Positions 60,766 to 64,000 of a stretch of DNA of 64,000 nt are shown one piece after another (position 1 is the stretch's first letter; each line of letters starts with the position of its first letter). A program made the translations under genes and the position numbers. The DNA is from Microbacterium oxydans (GTDB lineage: Bacteria > Actinomycetota > Actinomycetes > Actinomycetales > Microbacteriaceae). The notes below the pieces were generated by a model. The model ran no database searches and was not told the origin of the DNA. It saw nothing but the letters and a program-made list of their open reading frames with translations. Location: the NCBI RefSeq assembly GCF_006540085.1, contig NZ_BJOG01000010.1:62001-126000 (forward strand), read 5' to 3'.

Positions 60766-61479
60766 TCAGGACGCGAGTCCCATGGCGTCCATGCGCCGTG
60801 CGTGAGCGCCCATGAGCTCGGTGTACACCGGCTCGATCCGCTCCTCGTCGACGTCGAGACGCTCCGGCCGCAGCGCCGAGCGACAGACGAGGATGGTGTC
60901 GCCGACGAGACGGCGGGCCCACATCGACAGCAGCGACCGCCACTCCTCATCGCTCTCGATGGTCTCCTGCACGATGGCGACGATCTCGTGCCTGGCATCG
61001 TCCTCGCGCAGGATCTGCGCCACGCGGTGCCCGGTCTCCCCGTAGCTGGAGGCGAGCGCGAGGTAGAAGTCGTCCAACATCCCTGCGGTGATGTAGACGG
61101 CGAGCAGCGTCTCGCGAGGGCGGGCGCCGATGGTCTTCCGACGGAACGCATCGAGGTTCTCCCGGAACGGCAGCATCAGCTGCGTCGGGTCGTCCCCCCG
61201 CTCCGCGATGAGCTCCACGATCCCGCGGTGCTTGGTGAGCGCGGCTCCGGCTGCGCGCGAGAGCGACTCCTTCTCGGAGAGCTCGGGTGTGGCGCGGATG
61301 AGACGCGTCAGCGTCTCGAAGTAGCCCAGCTGCAGATAGGCGGCCTGTCCGAGGAAGCGGTTCAGCTCGGGGGCGAGCTCGGCGAAGTCGATGCGCGTCG
61401 CATCTCCCTGCTCTCCCCTGCCGCGCAAGGCGAGGGTGCGTCGCGGCGCCGCATCGCGCTGCCAGAACCACTTAACCAC
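60766..61479 (-). CDS. Ferritin-like fold protein
   Basis: A 237-residue, mostly helical protein of an actinobacterial ferritin-like family (counterpart Rv3210c). Helices include FAELAPELNRFLGQAAYLQL, GAALTKHRGIVELIAERG and ILREDDARHEIVAIVQETIE; E, H and D residues in KHRGIVELIAE and DDARHE could be the carboxylate/His ligands of a metal site, though the full pattern is not certain. It lies divergent from the rhlE-like gene and convergent to the small membrane protein. GGGAGG lies nine bases before the GTG at 61479. Function is unknown. Confidence 0.78.
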   Translation of the reverse strand: MVKWFWQRDAAPRRTLALRGRGEQGDATRIDFAELAPELNRFLGQAAYLQLGYFETLTRLIRATPELSEKESLSRAAGAALTKHRGIVELIAERGDDPTQLMLPFRENLDAFRRKTIGARPRETLLAVYITAGMLDDFYLALASSYGETGHRVAQILREDDARHEIVAIVQETIESDEEWRSLLSMWARRLVGDTILVCRSALRPERLDVDEERIEPVYTELMGAHARRMDAMGLAS

Positions 61480-61559
61480 GAGGTCGTCCTCCCGAGTCCA
61501 CCACGACGTTCACAATACTCGTGCGGAAGCCCTCTTCCCGGCCTGCGGCACCCCTCGGG

Positions 61560-61565
61560 TAGGCT
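61560..61565 (+). promoter_or_regulatory. Candidate -10 box TAGGCT for the DEAD-box helicase
   Basis: TAGGCT in the 196-nt divergent region. Transcription from it would give a leader of about 50 or 100 nt, depending on which start is used. Confidence 0.45.
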
Positions 61566-61675
61566 GGGCGTGTCCCCGCCGTCGGAGCGGGGCCCCGCGC
61601 CTGTGGCACAAGAGACGGCGTGGATCCGTGAACGTGGCGATCCCGCAGGGTCGCCGGACAGGCAATCTGAACAAA

Positions 61676-63196
61676 GTGACAACTTTCGCCGATCTCGGCA
61701 TCGATCAGGACATCGTCGACGCACTCGCCGCCAAGGGCATCGTGGACGCGTTCCCCATCCAGGAGCAGACCATCCCCCTCGGCCTTCCCGGCCAGGACAT
61801 CATCGGTCAGGCCAAGACGGGAACCGGCAAGACCTTCGGCTTCGGCATCCCGGTCGTCCAGCGTCTCGGCAAGGACCCGGAGCACGGCGTCAAGGCGCTC
61901 ATCGTGGTGCCGACCCGTGAGCTCGCGGTGCAGGTGTACGAGGACATCGACCTGCTCACCAGCAACCGCTCCACCAGCGTCGTCGCCATCTACGGCGGAA
62001 AGGCCTATGAGGGCCAGATCGACCAGCTGAAGGCGGGCGCGCAGATCGTGGTCGGCACCCCCGGCCGACTGATCGACCTCGCCGGCCAGCGCCTGCTCGA
62101 CCTCTCGAACGCGACCGAGGTCGTGCTCGATGAGGCCGACAAGATGCTCGACCTCGGCTTCCTCGCCGACATCGAGAAGATCTTCCAGAAGGTGCCGGCC
62201 GTCCGCCACACGCAGCTGTTCTCCGCGACCATGCCCGGTCCGATCGTCGCCCTCGCGCGTCGCTTCATGTCGAACCCGATCCACATCCGCGCCAACGACC
62301 CCGATGAGGGCCTCACGCAGGCCAACATCAAGCACCTCGTGTACCGCGCTCACTCCATGGACAAGGACGAGGTCATCGCCCGCATCCTGCAGGCGGAGGG
62401 GCGCGGCAAGACCGTGATCTTCACCCGCACCAAGCGTGCGGCGCAGCGGCTCGTCGACGAGCTGAGCGACCGCGGTTTCAACGTCGGCGGCGTGCACGGA
62501 GACATGGGCCAGGACCAGCGTGAGCGTTCGATGGCCGCCTTCAAGGCGGGGAAGAAGGACGTGCTCGTCGCGACCGATGTCGCCGCTCGAGGCATCGACG
62601 TCGACGACGTCACCCATGTGATCAACCACACCATTCCGGACGAGGACAAGACGTACCTGCACCGCGCCGGCCGTACCGGCCGCGCGGGCAAGACCGGGAT
62701 CGCGGTCACCTTCGTCGACTGGGAAGACCTGCACAAGTGGGCCCTCATCAACCGGGCCCTCGAGTTCGGTCAGCCCGAGCCCATCGAGACCTACTCGTCG
62801 AGCCCGCACCTGTACGAGGACCTCGACATCCCCCAGGGCACGAAGGGCCGCCTGGTGTCGGCGCCCAAGACGGAGTCCGTCAAGACCGAGCGCAGCCGTC
62901 GCCCCGAGCGGGCGACCGACGCCGCGGCGGAGGGCACCGACGAGAGCGGTACCCGTCGTCGCCGGCGTCGCCGCAACAGCTCGACGCCCGTGGGCTCGAC
63001 GTTCGCCGAGGGCGCCGCGTCGTCGTCCAGCGGCGAGGGAGAGACCGCGCCATCGTCCGATCGCGGAGCCGAGGGCGCAGGGACCCACGATGGCGCTGGT
63101 AAGGAGCACCACGACGGCAAGCCGGCTCCCGCACGCCGTCGCCGCCGTCGCCGCGGGGGTTCCGGGGCAGGGGCCGCTCCCGTCGCGGGAGCCTGA
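61676..63196 (+). CDS. DEAD-box RNA helicase, RhlE type
   Basis: ATP-dependent RNA helicase of 506 residues (counterpart Rv3211). Motifs: Q motif GIVDAFPIQEQTI, Walker A AKTGTGKTFGFG, VVPTRELAVQVY, GTPGRLIDL, VVLDEADKMLDLGF, FSATMPGPIV, VIFTRTKRAAQRL, DVLVATDVAARGIDV and YLHRAGRTGRAGKTG. The C-terminal 120 residues are disordered with Arg-rich clusters (RRRRRRN, ARRRRRRRGG) suited to RNA binding. Starts at 61628 and 61634 are also in frame; 61676 gives VTTFADLGIDQDI, the usual family N-terminus. None has a ribosome site. Confidence 0.93.
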   Translation: MTTFADLGIDQDIVDALAAKGIVDAFPIQEQTIPLGLPGQDIIGQAKTGTGKTFGFGIPVVQRLGKDPEHGVKALIVVPTRELAVQVYEDIDLLTSNRSTSVVAIYGGKAYEGQIDQLKAGAQIVVGTPGRLIDLAGQRLLDLSNATEVVLDEADKMLDLGFLADIEKIFQKVPAVRHTQLFSATMPGPIVALARRFMSNPIHIRANDPDEGLTQANIKHLVYRAHSMDKDEVIARILQAEGRGKTVIFTRTKRAAQRLVDELSDRGFNVGGVHGDMGQDQRERSMAAFKAGKKDVLVATDVAARGIDVDDVTHVINHTIPDEDKTYLHRAGRTGRAGKTGIAVTFVDWEDLHKWALINRALEFGQPEPIETYSSSPHLYEDLDIPQGTKGRLVSAPKTESVKTERSRRPERATDAAAEGTDESGTRRRRRRRNSSTPVGSTFAEGAASSSSGEGETAPSSDRGAEGAGTHDGAGKEHHDGKPAPARRRRRRRGGSGAGAAPVAGA

Positions 63197-63207
63197 GTCG
63201 TCACACC

Positions 63208-63253
63208 GAGAGGGCGCATGGGTCGGGAAATCCCCCGAACCATGCGCCCTCTC
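63208..63253 (+). terminator. Terminator hairpin after the DEAD-box helicase gene
   Basis: GAGAGGGCGCATGG (63208-63221) pairs perfectly with CCATGCGCCCTCTC (63240-63253); after one mismatch the stem continues with TCGGG/CCCGA around a 6-nt loop. It starts 12 nt after the stop and also faces the convergent DUF817 gene. No U-run. Confidence 0.8.
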
Positions 63254-63272
63254 GCATGCACGGGCGACGACG

Positions 63273-64000
63273 TCAGGCGCGACCCTCGCCGCCCCCTTGC
63301 ACTCTCCTGGCGGTTCCGCTCCCCGTCGTACGCAACAGCGCTCCGGGAACCTGCGGCGGATACACCCAGGCCACCAGGACGACCGAGATGATCATCAGCA
63401 GGAACCACGAGCTCAGCTTGCTCAGCGAGACCGGTTGCCACCCTCCGGCCTGATCCGGATAGGCCCACGCGCCCGCCCAGGTGCCGATGTTCTCGGCGAG
63501 ATAGATGAACACCGCCACACCCGCGAAGACGGCCAGCAGGGGAAGGCGGATCGTACGCCGCCAGACGCGCGCGTGCATCACGGTCGGCAGCCACAGCAGC
63601 ACCACTCCGACGAGCAGCACCCACCGCGCATCCCACCACCAGTGGTGCGTGAAGAAGTTGACGTAGATCGCCCCGGCGAGGATCGCCGTCATCCAGCGTC
63701 GCGGATACCGCGTGAACCCGAGATCGAACAGCCGGTAGACGCGGACCATGTACGACCCGACCGCCGCGTACATGAAGCCGCTGAACAGCGGGACCCCGCC
63801 TATTCGGAGGATCCCGTCTGCGGCATACGCCCACGAACCCACATCGGTCTTGAACAGCTCCATCACGGTGCCGGTGATGTGGAACAGGACGATGACCCAC
63901 AGCTCACGGCCGCTCTCCAAGCGGAAGACGAGCATCGCGATCTGGATCAGCACCGCAGCGATCGTCAGCGCGTCGTTGCGGGCCAGCGCCGCGTCGTCGG
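63273..64000 (-). CDS. DUF817 family membrane protein, 5' end cut by window edge
   Basis: Membrane protein of the DUF817 family, with 241 codons visible; the N-terminus lies beyond the right edge. Seven or so hydrophobic segments are present, with conserved stretches VLFHITGTVMELFKTDVGSW, FSGFMYAAVGSYMVRVYRLF, FFTHHWWWDARW and LAENIGTWAGAWAYPDQAGG. The His and Asp residues within or next to the membrane (FHITG, FTHHWWWD) suggest an enzyme or metal site, but no activity is established. It ends in a basic tail and lies convergent to the DEAD-box helicase gene. Confidence 0.85.
   Translation of the reverse strand, partial: DDAALARNDALTIAAVLIQIAMLVFRLESGRELWVIVLFHITGTVMELFKTDVGSWAYAADGILRIGGVPLFSGFMYAAVGSYMVRVYRLFDLGFTRYPRRWMTAILAGAIYVNFFTHHWWWDARWVLLVGVVLLWLPTVMHARVWRRTIRLPLLAVFAGVAVFIYLAENIGTWAGAWAYPDQAGGWQPVSLSKLSSWFLLMIISVVLVAWVYPPQVPGALLRTTGSGTARRVQGGGEGRA

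Overview
The window looks like a chromosomal segment of a high-GC actinobacterium of the family Microbacteriaceae, most likely Microbacterium. This is inferred from protein content and gene order, not from a search. Supporting signs are the GC-rich codon use, many GTG starts, the order purE-purK-PH protein-birA, and the block UPF0182 / PDZ protease / DUF2342 / TOMM-like protein / uvrD2 / nudC / adnB / adnA / DUF3107 / ferritin-like / rhlE, which matches Mycobacterium tuberculosis Rv3193c to Rv3211 as I remember it.

Region 1 (1-35631) is a large cell-surface glycopolymer locus. It holds two acyltransferases, a Wzx-type flippase, a dTDP-rhamnose pathway (rmlA, rmlB and an rmlC-rmlD fusion), at least eight glycosyltransferases, an ABC export pair (wzm/wzt), a DUF4012 protein, an LCP-family ligase and three TagF-like glycerophosphotransferase relatives. 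It also encodes a secreted transglycosylase-like protein with about seven C-terminal repeats and a small sortase-type surface protein. Together they could make a rhamnose-containing, acylated, possibly teichoic-acid-like polymer, export it and attach it to the wall. A housekeeping block (purE, purK, PH-domain protein, birA; 27200-30426) sits inside this locus.

Region 2 (35681-39413) has a membrane-anchored HtrA-type protease, a PLP aminotransferase and a nitrilase-family amidohydrolase. Region 3 (39509-42402) is an initiator tRNA-fMet whose last 38 bp are repeated (37/38) 2.8 kb downstream. The bracketed segment carries a fatty-acid desaturase and two small unknown genes but no integrase, so it looks like a worn-down integrative element. 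Just outside it is an arsC remnant without its catalytic N-terminus.

Region 4 (42856-63196) is the conserved actinobacterial block: UPF0182 membrane protein, PDZ/Lon-like protease, DUF2342 protein, TOMM-like zinc protein, UvrD2-like helicase, NudC, an APH-fold protein lacking catalytic residues, AdnB and AdnA helicase-nucleases, DUF3107, a ferritin-like protein and a DEAD-box helicase. The window ends in a partial DUF817 membrane protein.

Two architectural features recur. At thirteen genes a -10-like hexamer (TAGGCT, TACCCT, CACAAT and similar) ends 6-8 nt before the start codon, which predicts leaderless mRNAs. Most same-strand neighbours in operons overlap by GTGA or ATGA, and most convergent neighbours abut or overlap without an intervening terminator.
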